Origin: Hyphococcus sp.
GTDB lineage: Bacteria; Pseudomonadota; Alphaproteobacteria; Caulobacterales; Parvularculaceae
DNA: 64,000 nucleotides
Direction: 5' to 3'
NCBI GenBank assembly: GCA_028285645.1
Contig: JANQOV010000068.1
Span: 24,733 to 88,732, forward strand
The notes beneath the pieces were generated by a model. It ran no database searches. It was given only the letters and a program-made list of their open reading frames with translations, and was not told the origin of the DNA. Below are positions 1 through 8,926 of the stretch, piece by piece (the stretch's first letter is position 1; every line of letters begins with the position of its first letter). The position numbers and the translations under genes are program-made.

Positions 1-378
1 GTGCCTGTGGTGCGCGACACGGACCTGAAATCTCTGGCTGAAATCGAGCTTGAAATCGCAGACTATGGACGCCGCGCCCGCTCCGGCGATTTGAAGCTGG
101 AAGAGATGCAAGGTGGGACCTTCACCATTTCGAATGGCGGGATTTACGGCTCCCTGCTTTCTACGCCGATCCTCAACTTGCCGCAGTCCGGCATATTAGG
201 CATGCACCGCATTGAAAAACGCCCCGTCGTTATCGATGACGAAGTGGTTGTTCGGCCGATGATGTATCTGGCGCTTTCATATGACCATCGCATTGTCGAC
301 GGCAAAGGCGCCGTGACCTTCCTGGTGCGCGTTAAAGAAAATCTCGAAGATCCGCAGCGCCTGCTGCTCGATCTCTAA
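1..378 (+). CDS. sucB: 2-oxoglutarate dehydrogenase E2 component (dihydrolipoamide succinyltransferase), C-terminal part, truncated by window edge
   Basis: C-terminal catalytic domain motif [35 protein letters not shown]; directly followed by lpdA. Confidence 0.93.
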   Translation: MPVVRDTDLKSLAEIELEIADYGRRARSGDLKLEEMQGGTFTISNGGIYGSLLSTPILNLPQSGILGMHRIEKRPVVIDDEVVVRPMMYLALSYDHRIVDGKGAVTFLVRVKENLEDPQRLLLDL

Positions 379-388
379 GGAAAAATAA

Positions 389-1792
389 ATGTCGGAAAGT
401 TTTGACGTCGTCATTATCGGCGCCGGGCCGGGCGGCTATAATGCCGCGATCCGCGCCGGCCAGTTGGGCTTGAAAGCCGCCATCATCGAAAAACGCGAAA
501 CCAAAAAGCTCGGCGGCACTTGCCTTAACGTCGGCTGCATTCCGTCAAAAGCGCTTTTGCACGCATCGGAACTCTTTGAATCGGCGAACAAGGATTTTCC
601 GATGCTCGGCATCAAAACCGGCAAGGTTGCACTCGACCTTGAGGCGATGCTGAAACAAAAAGACGATGCTGTTGAGGGGCTCACCAAGGGCGTTGAGTTC
701 CTGATGAAGAAAAACAAGGTGGAAACATTTTTGGGCGCCGGGGAGATTATCGCGCCGGGCAAAGTCCGCGTTACCGGTGATCGGACCACGGAACTAAGCG
801 CAAAGCACATCGTCATCGCCACGGGATCGGAAGTCACGCCCTTGCCGGGTGTCGAGATCGATGAAGAAAAAATTGTCTCGTCAACAGGAGCCCTTTCGCT
901 GCCCGCCGTGCCGAAACATATGGTGGTGATTGGCGGCGGCGTAATCGGGCTTGAACTCGGTTCGGTCTGGCGGCGCCTTGGTGCGAAAGTAACGGTGGTC
1001 GAATTTCTCGACCGCATCCTGCCGACGATGGACGGGGAAGTTTCCAAGCAATTCCAGCGCATCCTTAAAAAGCAAGGCGTTGAGTTCAAGCTGTCGTCAA
1101 AGGTTACCGGCGCTGAAACGCTCAAAACAAAAGTCAAACTATCCATTGAGCCCTCTGCTGGCGGCGACGCGGAAACCATAGATGCTGACGCCGTTCTTGT
1201 GGCCATCGGCCGCCGTCCTTATACGGAAGGTCTTGGCCTAGAGACGGTTGGCATTAAGACTGACGGCCGCGGCTTCATCGAAACAGATCATTTCAGAACC
1301 AACATTGATGGCGTCTGGGCGATCGGCGATTGCACTACAGGGCCGATGCTTGCGCATAAAGCGGAAGAGGACGCTGTCGCCTGCATCGAACTCATTGCCG
1401 GCAAACCGGGTCATGTGGATTACAACAATGTTCCGAATATCGTTTACACCTATCCGGAAGTCGCCAGCGTCGGTAAAACCGAAGAAGAACTGAAAGACGC
1501 AGGCGTCGACTACAAGGTCGGCAAATTTCCTTTCGCCGCCAACAGCCGCGCCAAAACCAATCACCAAACGGACGGTTTTGTGAAGATCCTCGCTGACGCG
1601 ACAACCGATCGGCTGCTCGGCTGCCATATCATCGGTGTCGAGGCGGGCGAACTCATTGCTGAGGCCGTCAGCGTCATGGAATTTGGCGGCGCGTCGGAAG
1701 ACATCGCTCGCACCTGTCACGGCCACCCAACCCGCTCCGAGGCTGTGCGCCAGGCCGCCATGGGCGTTGAGGGCTGGACGATGCAGGCCTGA
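389..1792 (+). CDS. lpdA: dihydrolipoyl dehydrogenase
   Basis: GAGPGGYNAAIRAGQLG FAD motif, GGTCLNVGCIPSKALL redox disulfide, C-terminal HGHPTRSEA. Confidence 0.97.
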   Translation: MSESFDVVIIGAGPGGYNAAIRAGQLGLKAAIIEKRETKKLGGTCLNVGCIPSKALLHASELFESANKDFPMLGIKTGKVALDLEAMLKQKDDAVEGLTKGVEFLMKKNKVETFLGAGEIIAPGKVRVTGDRTTELSAKHIVIATGSEVTPLPGVEIDEEKIVSSTGALSLPAVPKHMVVIGGGVIGLELGSVWRRLGAKVTVVEFLDRILPTMDGEVSKQFQRILKKQGVEFKLSSKVTGAETLKTKVKLSIEPSAGGDAETIDADAVLVAIGRRPYTEGLGLETVGIKTDGRGFIETDHFRTNIDGVWAIGDCTTGPMLAHKAEEDAVACIELIAGKPGHVDYNNVPNIVYTYPEVASVGKTEEELKDAGVDYKVGKFPFAANSRAKTNHQTDGFVKILADATTDRLLGCHIIGVEAGELIAEAVSVMEFGGASEDIARTCHGHPTRSEAVRQAAMGVEGWTMQA

Positions 1793-1811
1793 CCGGCGGG
1801 GCAATGCGCCG

Positions 1812-2411
1812 GTGAGCGACGACATCGAACCCTCCAAAACACCGCTCACGGACATTATCGATGATATCGTTGATGACGCGGAAGACGGCGAACTGACGTT
1901 GGGTCATATTCTCGACGATCTTAACGACCGAAGCTACGGGCCATTGTTTTTTGTTCTGGGGCTGATCATTTTATTGCCCATCGGCGCCATTCCAGGCGTG
2001 CCGATTGTTATCGGCGCCGTCTTAATCATCCTTGCGGCGCAATTCGTCTTTGGCCTGCGTCACCCTTGGATGCCGGAGCGGTTTCGGCATTTGTCCGTAA
2101 GCGAAGAAAAGGCGCGCGACGCGCGCCAAAAGGTGGCGCCGTTTCTGAGGTTTATCGATCGCATTGTCGATACGCGGCTGACGTGGATTGTCTCCAAGCC
2201 CTTGCGCATATTTGCAGCGCTTTCGATCATTTTTTTGTCGCTCACCATGGTGCCGCTCGAAGTCATTCCCTTCGGGGTTGCGGCGCCGGGCGCCGCTGTC
2301 GTCGCATTTGGTCTTGCGATCACTGCGCGGGACGGGCTCTTGATGTTGATCGCCCTTGGTTTCGTCGGCGGCACTTTATATTTGCTTGCGCGGTTGATTG
2401 CGTTCTTTTGA
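1812..2411 (+). CDS. exopolysaccharide synthesis protein ExoD family
   Basis: Hydrophobic protein with ExoD pattern (GPLFFVLGLIILLPIGAIPGVPIVIGAVLIILAAQ). ORF track starts at 1635 but GTG at 1812, after the lpdA stop, is the likely start. Confidence 0.8.
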   Translation: MSDDIEPSKTPLTDIIDDIVDDAEDGELTLGHILDDLNDRSYGPLFFVLGLIILLPIGAIPGVPIVIGAVLIILAAQFVFGLRHPWMPERFRHLSVSEEKARDARQKVAPFLRFIDRIVDTRLTWIVSKPLRIFAALSIIFLSLTMVPLEVIPFGVAAPGAAVVAFGLAITARDGLLMLIALGFVGGTLYLLARLIAFF

Positions 2412-2456
2412 CGAAGCTCTTAGTCAAATAACCGAATAGTGCGGACGGGAAAGTAG

Positions 2457-2720
2457 ATGATGCAACTCGGCATTACTGATTTCATCGGCTTTACCGGCGT
2501 TGCGTTGATTGTCGCGACATATTTCCTGCTGCAGATCGGCCGCATGGACGCGAGTAAACCGCTTTATCCAGCGCTTAATGGCGCCGGCGCTATTTTGATC
2601 CTAATTTCGCTCATGCACACATTCAACGCGGCTTCTTTCGTGATCGAACTGTTCTGGCTCGCCATATCGGCGATCGGGCTCGTCCGCGCCCTGATCGCCC
2701 GTTCAAAAAGCGGCGATTAG
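2457..2720 (+). CDS. small membrane protein, CBU_0592-like
   Basis: 87 aa, three predicted TM stretches, pattern GFTGVALIVATYFLLQIGRMDASKPLYPALNGAGAILILISL. Confidence 0.65.
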   Translation: MMQLGITDFIGFTGVALIVATYFLLQIGRMDASKPLYPALNGAGAILILISLMHTFNAASFVIELFWLAISAIGLVRALIARSKSGD

Positions 2721-2727
2721 TCGCCGC

Positions 2728-2750
2728 GGCGGGCCGGGTGCCCGTTTTTT
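2728..2750 (+). terminator. Rho-independent terminator after small membrane protein
   Basis: CGGGC-CGGGT-GCCCG hairpin followed by TTTTTT. Confidence 0.6.
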
Positions 2751-2950
2751 CGCCACATTCATCGTCTCGTTTAGGCGCAACAGGCGCGCGCTCGCACTGT
2801 CAAGCACTGGATTTGCGGCCAATTTCCGGAATAGAGTGCGCGCTATTTTATCGACGCCTCGATTGTCAGCCTCGGGAAGGCGGCTGGTTCGAGGCCATTA
2901 ACACAGCTTGCGCCGGTTGAAACCGGGCGCGGTGTGGCAGGGAGTGACTA

Positions 2951-4582
2951 ATGTTCTATCTCGTACTTGGCGGTGTTGCGCTCATCGGTCTGTTGATGAC
3001 GCTTTTTCAGATGCGCAATCACCCGAAGGGGCTCTTCATTCTGTTTTTCGCAGAGATGTGGGAGCGCTTTTCATATTACGGGATGCGCGCACTCCTTGTG
3101 CTCTATCTAACGCAACACTTCTTATTCAGCGAAACACAAGCCTACGGACTTTACGGCGCCTACACGACGCTTGTTTACATTCTCCCTGTGATCGGCGGCG
3201 TGTTGGCCGACCGTTATTTGGGGCAGCGGCGCGCTGTCATGATTGGCGCCGTTCTTCTTGTCGCCGGACACACGCTGATGGCGGTTGAAGGCGAGCAGGT
3301 AGCGCCGGGCGGAAGTCCAAATTCTCTTGTGCTCAACACGTTCTATATGGCGTTGGCGCTCATCATCATGGGCGTTGGATTTTTGAAAGCGAATATCTCG
3401 ACAATCGTTGGCGAACTCTACGCCAAGACTGACACGCGCCGAGACGGCGCGTTCACGCTGTTTTATGTGGGCATCAATCTCGGCGCCGCCTTTGGCGCTT
3501 TGCTCGCCGGCTATCTCGGTGAAACTTTCGGTTGGAAATATGGCTTCGGCTTGGCCGGCATTGGGATGTTGGCGGGGCTGATCGTTTTCTCCTGGGGCAA
3601 ACCTTTGCTGAAGGGCGCAGGGGAATCTCCGAACTTGGCGTTGCTTAAGGCCAAGCGCTTTGCAGGCCTTTCGACGGAGTGGTTGATTTATCTCGGTACG
3701 ATTATCGTCACCATATTTGTTTGGTGGGTGGTGCGCGATCAGCAGACCGTCAACACGCTCCTCATGGTCGCCGGCGCCTTAACGGTAGGCTACATCCTTT
3801 ACCGTTCAGTATTCACCCTGGAGCCCCATGCGCGCGATCGCATTTTCGCTGCAATGTTCCTGATCTCAATCCAGGTGTTGTTCTGGGCGTTGTTTGAGCA
3901 AACCGGATCGTCGCTCAACATCTATACCCGTGACGAGGTCGATCGAACAATTTTCGGCCAGGAGATCGTGACTTCTGTGTTCCAGTCAATCAACGCGATC
4001 TACATCATCCTGCTCGGCCCCTTGTTCGCGATGCTATGGGTGTGGATGGGCAAACGCGGCATAGAACCGACTGCGCCGCAGAAGTTTGGTCTTGGGGTCA
4101 TTCAGCTTGGGCTTGGATTTCTTGTCCTTGTCTGGGGCGCGAACGCAGCGGGCGCGGGCGCGTTAACGCCGGTGATCTTCATCTTCCTGATCTATCTCTT
4201 GCACACGACGGGCGAACTTTGTTTGTCGCCGGTGGGCTTGTCAGCGATGACGCGGCTGTCAACGCAGTCGATGGTGGGGCTAATCATGGGCACATGGTTC
4301 CTAGCGTCAGGCGCGGGTAACGCGGTTGCGGCGTTGATTGCGCAAGCGACGGCGGCGGAAGGGCCCAATGGCGAGAGCCTTGTATTGGAGGTTTATTCGA
4401 ATGTGGGCTGGCTTGCGGTCTGGGTCGGTATCGGTCTGATCGTGATATCGCCGGTGATCAATTATCTGATGCATCTGAAGACGCTTAAAGACGAGCATCC
4501 GCTTGCTGGCGAGAGCGAGATCGGCGAGCCAATGGGCCCTGGCGTCCACCCTGCCAGGAAAACGGAAAAGCCGGCCGAATAA
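2951..4582 (+). CDS. POT/PTR2 family proton-dependent oligopeptide transporter
   Basis: HPKGLFILFFAEMWERFSYYGMRALLVLYLTQ, typical POT N-terminus; 12+ TM segments. Confidence 0.93.
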   Translation: MFYLVLGGVALIGLLMTLFQMRNHPKGLFILFFAEMWERFSYYGMRALLVLYLTQHFLFSETQAYGLYGAYTTLVYILPVIGGVLADRYLGQRRAVMIGAVLLVAGHTLMAVEGEQVAPGGSPNSLVLNTFYMALALIIMGVGFLKANISTIVGELYAKTDTRRDGAFTLFYVGINLGAAFGALLAGYLGETFGWKYGFGLAGIGMLAGLIVFSWGKPLLKGAGESPNLALLKAKRFAGLSTEWLIYLGTIIVTIFVWWVVRDQQTVNTLLMVAGALTVGYILYRSVFTLEPHARDRIFAAMFLISIQVLFWALFEQTGSSLNIYTRDEVDRTIFGQEIVTSVFQSINAIYIILLGPLFAMLWVWMGKRGIEPTAPQKFGLGVIQLGLGFLVLVWGANAAGAGALTPVIFIFLIYLLHTTGELCLSPVGLSAMTRLSTQSMVGLIMGTWFLASGAGNAVAALIAQATAAEGPNGESLVLEVYSNVGWLAVWVGIGLIVISPVINYLMHLKTLKDEHPLAGESEIGEPMGPGVHPARKTEKPAE

Positions 4583-4603
4583 ACATAGCGGCCCTTCAAG
4601 AAC

Positions 4604-4640
4604 AAACGCCCGGCGCAGTCGAACCGCCGGGCGTTTTGTT
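4604..4640 (+). terminator. Rho-independent terminator after POT transporter
   Basis: Perfect 11-bp stem AAACGCCCGGC/GCCGGGCGTTT with TTTTGTTTT tail. Confidence 0.8.
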
Positions 4641-4673
4641 TTACGATCATGGCTCCAATCGAGAGAGAAACCA

Positions 4674-5234
4674 ATGTCCAACAGACTGACCAAGATCGTA
4701 ACCCGCGGCGGCGACAAGGGCGAGACATCGCTAACTGACGGCAGCCGCGTTGCGAAAGACGATCCGCGCATCGAACTGATCGGCGATATCGATGAACTCA
4801 ACAGTTGGATCGGCGTCGTGCGCGCGCATGCGCCGGGTGAAGAAATCGATCGCGTACTCGAAGGCGTTCAGCATGACCTGTTTGACCTTGGCGGCGCGAT
4901 GTCGATGCCGGGGGCCCAGCTTTTGTCCGAGGCGCATGTGGCGCGGCTCGATGCTGCTGCGGGGGAACTCAATGAAGCGCTGCCGCCCTTGAAAGAATTC
5001 ATCCTGCCGGGCGGCGCGCCTTTATTGTCATGGCTACACATTGCGAGAACCGTCGCCCGGCGCGTTGAACGGGCGACTGTCACATTTTCTTCAAGCGCGC
5101 CAGAAGCGGCTATGGCGCTTCAATACCTCAATCGGCTTTCAGATTATTTGTTTATCGCTGCGCGTGCTGAGGCGCGTCGACTGGGTGTTGACGAAACGCT
5201 TTGGCGCAAGGAGATGAGTCTGTCAGGCGTGTAG
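4674..5234 (+). CDS. cob(I)yrinic acid a,c-diamide adenosyltransferase (PduO-type)
   Basis: TRGGDKGETSLTDGSRVAKDDPRIELIGDIDELNSWIG and LNRLSDYLFIAAR motifs; ORF track start (4503) lies inside the preceding gene, ATG at 4674 preferred. Confidence 0.93.
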   Translation: MSNRLTKIVTRGGDKGETSLTDGSRVAKDDPRIELIGDIDELNSWIGVVRAHAPGEEIDRVLEGVQHDLFDLGGAMSMPGAQLLSEAHVARLDAAAGELNEALPPLKEFILPGGAPLLSWLHIARTVARRVERATVTFSSSAPEAAMALQYLNRLSDYLFIAARAEARRLGVDETLWRKEMSLSGV

Positions 5235-5270
5235 AATGCTGATGGCGCTTACCCCAATAACAAACAGCAA

Positions 5271-5308
5271 AATTGCGGCGGAACGTTCGCTGTTCCGCCG
5301 CATGTTTT
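5271..5308. terminator. Bidirectional terminator-like hairpin
   Basis: GCGGCGGAAC-gttcgct-GTTCCGCCGC with T-rich flanks on both strands, between two convergent genes. Confidence 0.7.
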
Positions 5309-5345
5309 GAGTTAGGCTATTGGAAGAAAAAAGCGGTGTTTGCGA

Positions 5346-5495
5346 TTACTCGCTTGATGAAAGAACTTCGCCAGCGTCTTCCATTTGCTCGACGACGTCT
5401 ATCATCGGAACGTCATAAACGCCCGTATAGTCAAGAACCGACGCAACGCCGATCGCCGCCAACACCAACATAATCAACCAGATAAGAGCTTGCAT
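5346..5495 (-). CDS. small single-TM protein, 49 aa (below ORF-track cutoff)
   Basis: Translation MQALIWLIMLVLAAIGVASVLDYTGVYDVPMIDVVEQMEDAGEVLSSSE*; purine-rich SD-like AGAGGGTGGG upstream; terminator-like hairpin just downstream. Confidence 0.55.
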   Translation of the reverse strand: MQALIWLIMLVLAAIGVASVLDYTGVYDVPMIDVVEQMEDAGEVLSSSE

Positions 5496-5600
5496 TTGGT
5501 TTTCCCACCCTCTGACTTTTACCCCGAAGCATGCAGACTAGCGAAAAATTTTGGGCATGGCTACAGCAGAATTACGTGCGCAGACCCGCAATCTGCGGTG

Positions 5601-6655
5601 TTATCGGCTGTTATTCGCCCAAACTACCGGCGGGTCCAGAAACGCCACCGGACTTTCAGCGCCATCCCTAGGCGCCAACAAAACGCCGAAATAGCCAATA
5701 TCAATGACAATGTTTTGGAGGGGCGCTGCGACTGTCAGGCGCGGGTGTAAGTTATGCGTTTTTCAGGTTGCGTGCCGCTTTGCCGGTCGCCCGCTTCCCT
5801 TTAGGCGTCGTTTAAGGGGAAACGGCGCTCTCGATTTCAACGCTTGCGGGAAATGGCGCCGCAGCCGCCATCGCCGCCAGGGCGACGACATTCAGCGAAG
5901 TAAGCTTGCGGGCGTTTTCGGCGTTAAAGCCGCACATCACGTCCCCATAGTCATGCCGTTTTCAGTTCGAAGGTCCTGGTGCTGACGTTTATAACTTCAT
6001 GGGCTTCCATGATGCACTGGCCAGGAATTCTGAATTCGTTAAAGGGCCGGTGATGCCGCCATTTCGGAAACGATCGAGCCTGTAAATCGTCATCGCATTA
6101 AGATCTGCGATATATTGATCCGCAAGGCGATCAATATACCGGACAAGATTGCGTGACGAGCTGCCGACTTTACCGCTGGTAAACCGCCTTTTCCGCGCTT
6201 TTTCCAGTGTATCGACGGCGCGGGCGCCTTCCGAAAATACGCTGGCGATTGCTTTTTCGGGCGACCCTGCCTGGGCCGATAACGCTGCTCAACATGACCA
6301 TCCGTGGGGGATCCAATCGGTCGCGCAGGATGGCGATGATGATGGTATTGACGACTTTAGTTCGTTCTGGAATGCGGGGGTTCGACCTCGACAAAACCGC
6401 TGATCTCGAGGACCTCAAGGGAGTCGCCGCACGCTTTCGAAATCGACTAAAATTCTGATTTTACCCACCGCTGCGCGACGCAGATTCCAATAGGGTGTGG
6501 TGCGCGCCGAAGTTCGCCATTCGCTTGATATCCGCCTTGATTCGGAGCGCTGAAACGTCGCCCTGAAGCGCACGCAGAAGAGCGTCCTAATCCGATTGAG
6601 CAGCAGCCTTTGTGGAAAGCAGAGCAGCGGCGGCCAAGGCGCGTGTGTAAGGCAT
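5601..6655 (-). pseudogene. Decayed M28-family metallopeptidase (signal peptide, internal stops, frameshifts, internal deletion)
   Basis: Successive minus-strand fragments in shifting frames: MPYTRALAAAALLSTKAAAQSD*, DALLRALQGDVSALRIKADIKRMANFGAHHTLLESASRSGG*, DSLEVLEISGFVEVEPP/PRIPERTKVVNTIIIAILRDRLDPPRMVMLS, SPEKAIASVFSEGARAVDTLEKARKRRFTSGKVGSSSRNLVRYIDRLADQYIADLNAMTIYRLDRF, YGDVMCGFNAENARKLTSLNVVALAAMAAAAPFPASVEIESAVSP*, NIVIDIGYFGVLLAPRDGAESPVAFLDPPVVW; the order matches my recollection of bacterial M28 peptidases. Confidence 0.72.
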
Positions 6656-6914
6656 TAATTTCTCCTTAACTTTCGCCAATTTCCGGCGCTTTTTGTCACA
6701 TTGGGCGGGGGCGGCTTCACAATAGCCGATGAACCCTTGCCGAGACCGATGCGTTGATGCAACATCGTTAACCGGAAATTGTCGCAAACCAGCAAATCCG
6801 GGAAAAAAGGCTGTATCTGTGGGCCTAAAAGCGGTACGAGGGTTTGAGATTTTAACCGGACGCCGCAATCACGGCTCTGGCCGTATATATTTGATCCACC
6901 TGAGGAGGGGAAAA

Positions 6915-8069
6915 ATGAAGCTCAAAACTACCTTGCTCGCGGCTGCTGCGTCGATGGCGATTGCGCCAGCGGCTCACGCCTATGAGGGCTTGTACGGCGC
7001 CATCGGCGCTGGCCTCAACTACATGCAGCCCGAACGCGACGTCAGCAATGACGGCATTACCGGCGCCGGACCGTTCGTTTTTGACAGCGCTGCAGATTAC
7101 GACAATGGCATCGCGATTTACACCGCGCTTGGCTATGCATGGGGCAACGGCTTCAGAAACGAGATCGAATTTTCCTACGGCAGTAATGACATCGACCAGA
7201 TTGATCCCGATGGTCTGGGTTTCAGCGGTTGGCCGGCTGGTTCGATTACAGGCGATACGTCAACCATCGCGGTGATGTTGAATACGATCTATGATTTCGA
7301 CGGTATGTCAGACCGCTTCACGCCATATATTGGCGGTGGTCTTGGTATCGCAAGCGTCGATCACGACATTGCCGGCTCCGTTTCCCCAGGCGCGCCAACG
7401 ACGCCAATGTCGATCACTTACGGTCCGGACACGCGCACGCTGGCTTATCAAGGTATTGCCGGCGTTGCCGTTGGTCTCGCTGAAGGCCTCGCACTTGATC
7501 TTTCCTATCGCTATTTCGGCACAAAGAAGCGTCAAGTTTCCGGTACGTTGAATGGCGCTGCGACAGCATTTGATGTCGGACACGCCGCGCACAGGCTGAT
7601 GGCCGGCTTGCGCTGGAACTTCGGCGCGGCGGCGCCGGTGGTGCAGTACAAAGATTGCTGGGACGGTTCGAGCGTTCCGGTTACGTCTGAGTGCCCGCCG
7701 CAATTGGTCGAGCAAGCTGCGGCTGTTGCAGATCCGATCAATTTCACGGTTTATTTTGACTATGATAAATCGAACCTGACGTCACAAGCGCAAACGCTGA
7801 TCCAAGAAGCAGCAAGCCGCGCGCTAGCAAACGACATTGAAACGGTCGTTGTTCAGGGCAACACGGATACGTCCGGCGGTTCTGCTTACAACCAGGCGCT
7901 TTCTGAGCGTCGCGCAGCGGTTGTCCGTGATGCGCTGATCGCTAATGGCGTTCCGGCGGATCGTATTCGTACGGACGCGCTCGGTGAGACCAATCTTGCC
8001 AAGCCGACTGCGGACGGCGTTCGTGAGCCGCTCAACCGCCGTTCGGACGTGACGATCACGTTTGAATAA
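6915..8069 (+). CDS. OmpA-family outer membrane porin (beta-barrel plus OmpA peptidoglycan-binding domain)
   Basis: Signal peptide MKLKTTLLAAAASMAIAPAAHA, GLYGAIGAGLNY barrel start, NFTVYFDYDKSNLT...LSERRAAVVRDALIANGVPADRI OmpA domain; strong SD GAGGAGGGG. Confidence 0.93.
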   Translation: MKLKTTLLAAAASMAIAPAAHAYEGLYGAIGAGLNYMQPERDVSNDGITGAGPFVFDSAADYDNGIAIYTALGYAWGNGFRNEIEFSYGSNDIDQIDPDGLGFSGWPAGSITGDTSTIAVMLNTIYDFDGMSDRFTPYIGGGLGIASVDHDIAGSVSPGAPTTPMSITYGPDTRTLAYQGIAGVAVGLAEGLALDLSYRYFGTKKRQVSGTLNGAATAFDVGHAAHRLMAGLRWNFGAAAPVVQYKDCWDGSSVPVTSECPPQLVEQAAAVADPINFTVYFDYDKSNLTSQAQTLIQEAASRALANDIETVVVQGNTDTSGGSAYNQALSERRAAVVRDALIANGVPADRIRTDALGETNLAKPTADGVREPLNRRSDVTITFE

Positions 8070-8092
8070 GCGCATCGAGCGAAACTAGTTAC

Positions 8093-8123
8093 AAAACGGC
8101 GTGGAGCGATCCACGCCGTTTTT
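8093..8123 (+). terminator. Rho-independent terminator after ompA-like gene
   Basis: AAAACGGCGTGG-agcgat-CCACGCCGTTTTT. Confidence 0.85.
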
Positions 8124-8189
8124 GTGTGTGCTTCAGTATAGCCAGTAACGCGTCTTCATCCCGTCCGGCATTGCGCTTAATTGCAAATT

Positions 8190-8813
8190 TTACGGTGCAT
8201 GCAACACCATGAACGCTGCGATGCCGTCGTCGATCTGTTTATCGATTGCACGGTCAAGGTCTTCAGGCTCAACGCCCATCAACAGCTTTGTGTGCAGCGG
8301 TTCCGTAATCAGCACGCCAAGTTGCCAGATCGCCTCTTTTGCGTCTTTGACCTTGAAAACACCCTTGTCGGCGAAGCGCTGCATGATCGGTGTAAACATA
8401 TCCACCATCCATTCGGGGCCGTGCTTTAAATACGCTTTGCCCAGCGAAGGGGTGCGCGCCGCTTCGAAAGCGGCGATCCTTCGCAGCGCCAAAGCCTCCG
8501 GGTGAAAAAGTCCTTTCACAACCGTGTGGCTGAGCTGTCGAATAAGCGCGACCGGCGGGAGGCTTGCCTCGATGTCCTCAATATTCACCGGAAGCAAGTT
8601 TTTGCAGGACTCCATGATCGCGGCGGCAAAAAGCTCTTCCTTTGATCGGAACCGATTGTAAACGGTGCGCTTTGATACGCCCGCCGTCAGCGCAATCTGA
8701 TCCATGCTCGCTGCGTCGAAGCCCTTTGCCAAAAAGGTTTCGCGCGCCGCCCTTACAATGGCGTCAGTCTTTCCATCGCTCCGCGCCGAAGCGTCAAGCG
8801 CTGTGTCTTGCAT
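8190..8813 (-). CDS. TetR/AcrR family transcriptional regulator
   Basis: N-terminal HTH IVRAARETFLAKGFDAASMDQIALTAGVSKRTVYNRFRSKEELFAAAI. Confidence 0.95.
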   Translation of the reverse strand: MQDTALDASARSDGKTDAIVRAARETFLAKGFDAASMDQIALTAGVSKRTVYNRFRSKEELFAAAIMESCKNLLPVNIEDIEASLPPVALIRQLSHTVVKGLFHPEALALRRIAAFEAARTPSLGKAYLKHGPEWMVDMFTPIMQRFADKGVFKVKDAKEAIWQLGVLITEPLHTKLLMGVEPEDLDRAIDKQIDDGIAAFMVLHAP

Positions 8814-8926
8814 CGAATTGCCCCATTTATTGCCGCCCTGACGATGAGCTTAGCGGAATTGGCCGTTAATTCGCAAACATGGGGAAAATCCGTCTTTTAC
8901 GTCCTGTTAACATTCGCCCGTGATGC

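Noticed and set aside
436-1206. 256-aa minus-strand ORF opposite lpdA, plus similar long shadows at 19070-19870, 26493-27128 and 29487-30134
   Set aside because: All lie within strongly supported housekeeping genes on the other strand, without RBS or recognisable domains.
5704-6458. Several plus- and minus-strand ORFs in the track (93 aa, 84 aa, 83 aa, 82 aa)
   Set aside because: Explained as chance ORFs over the decayed M28 peptidase; only part of the 6170-6418 minus frame carries genuine remnant protein sequence.
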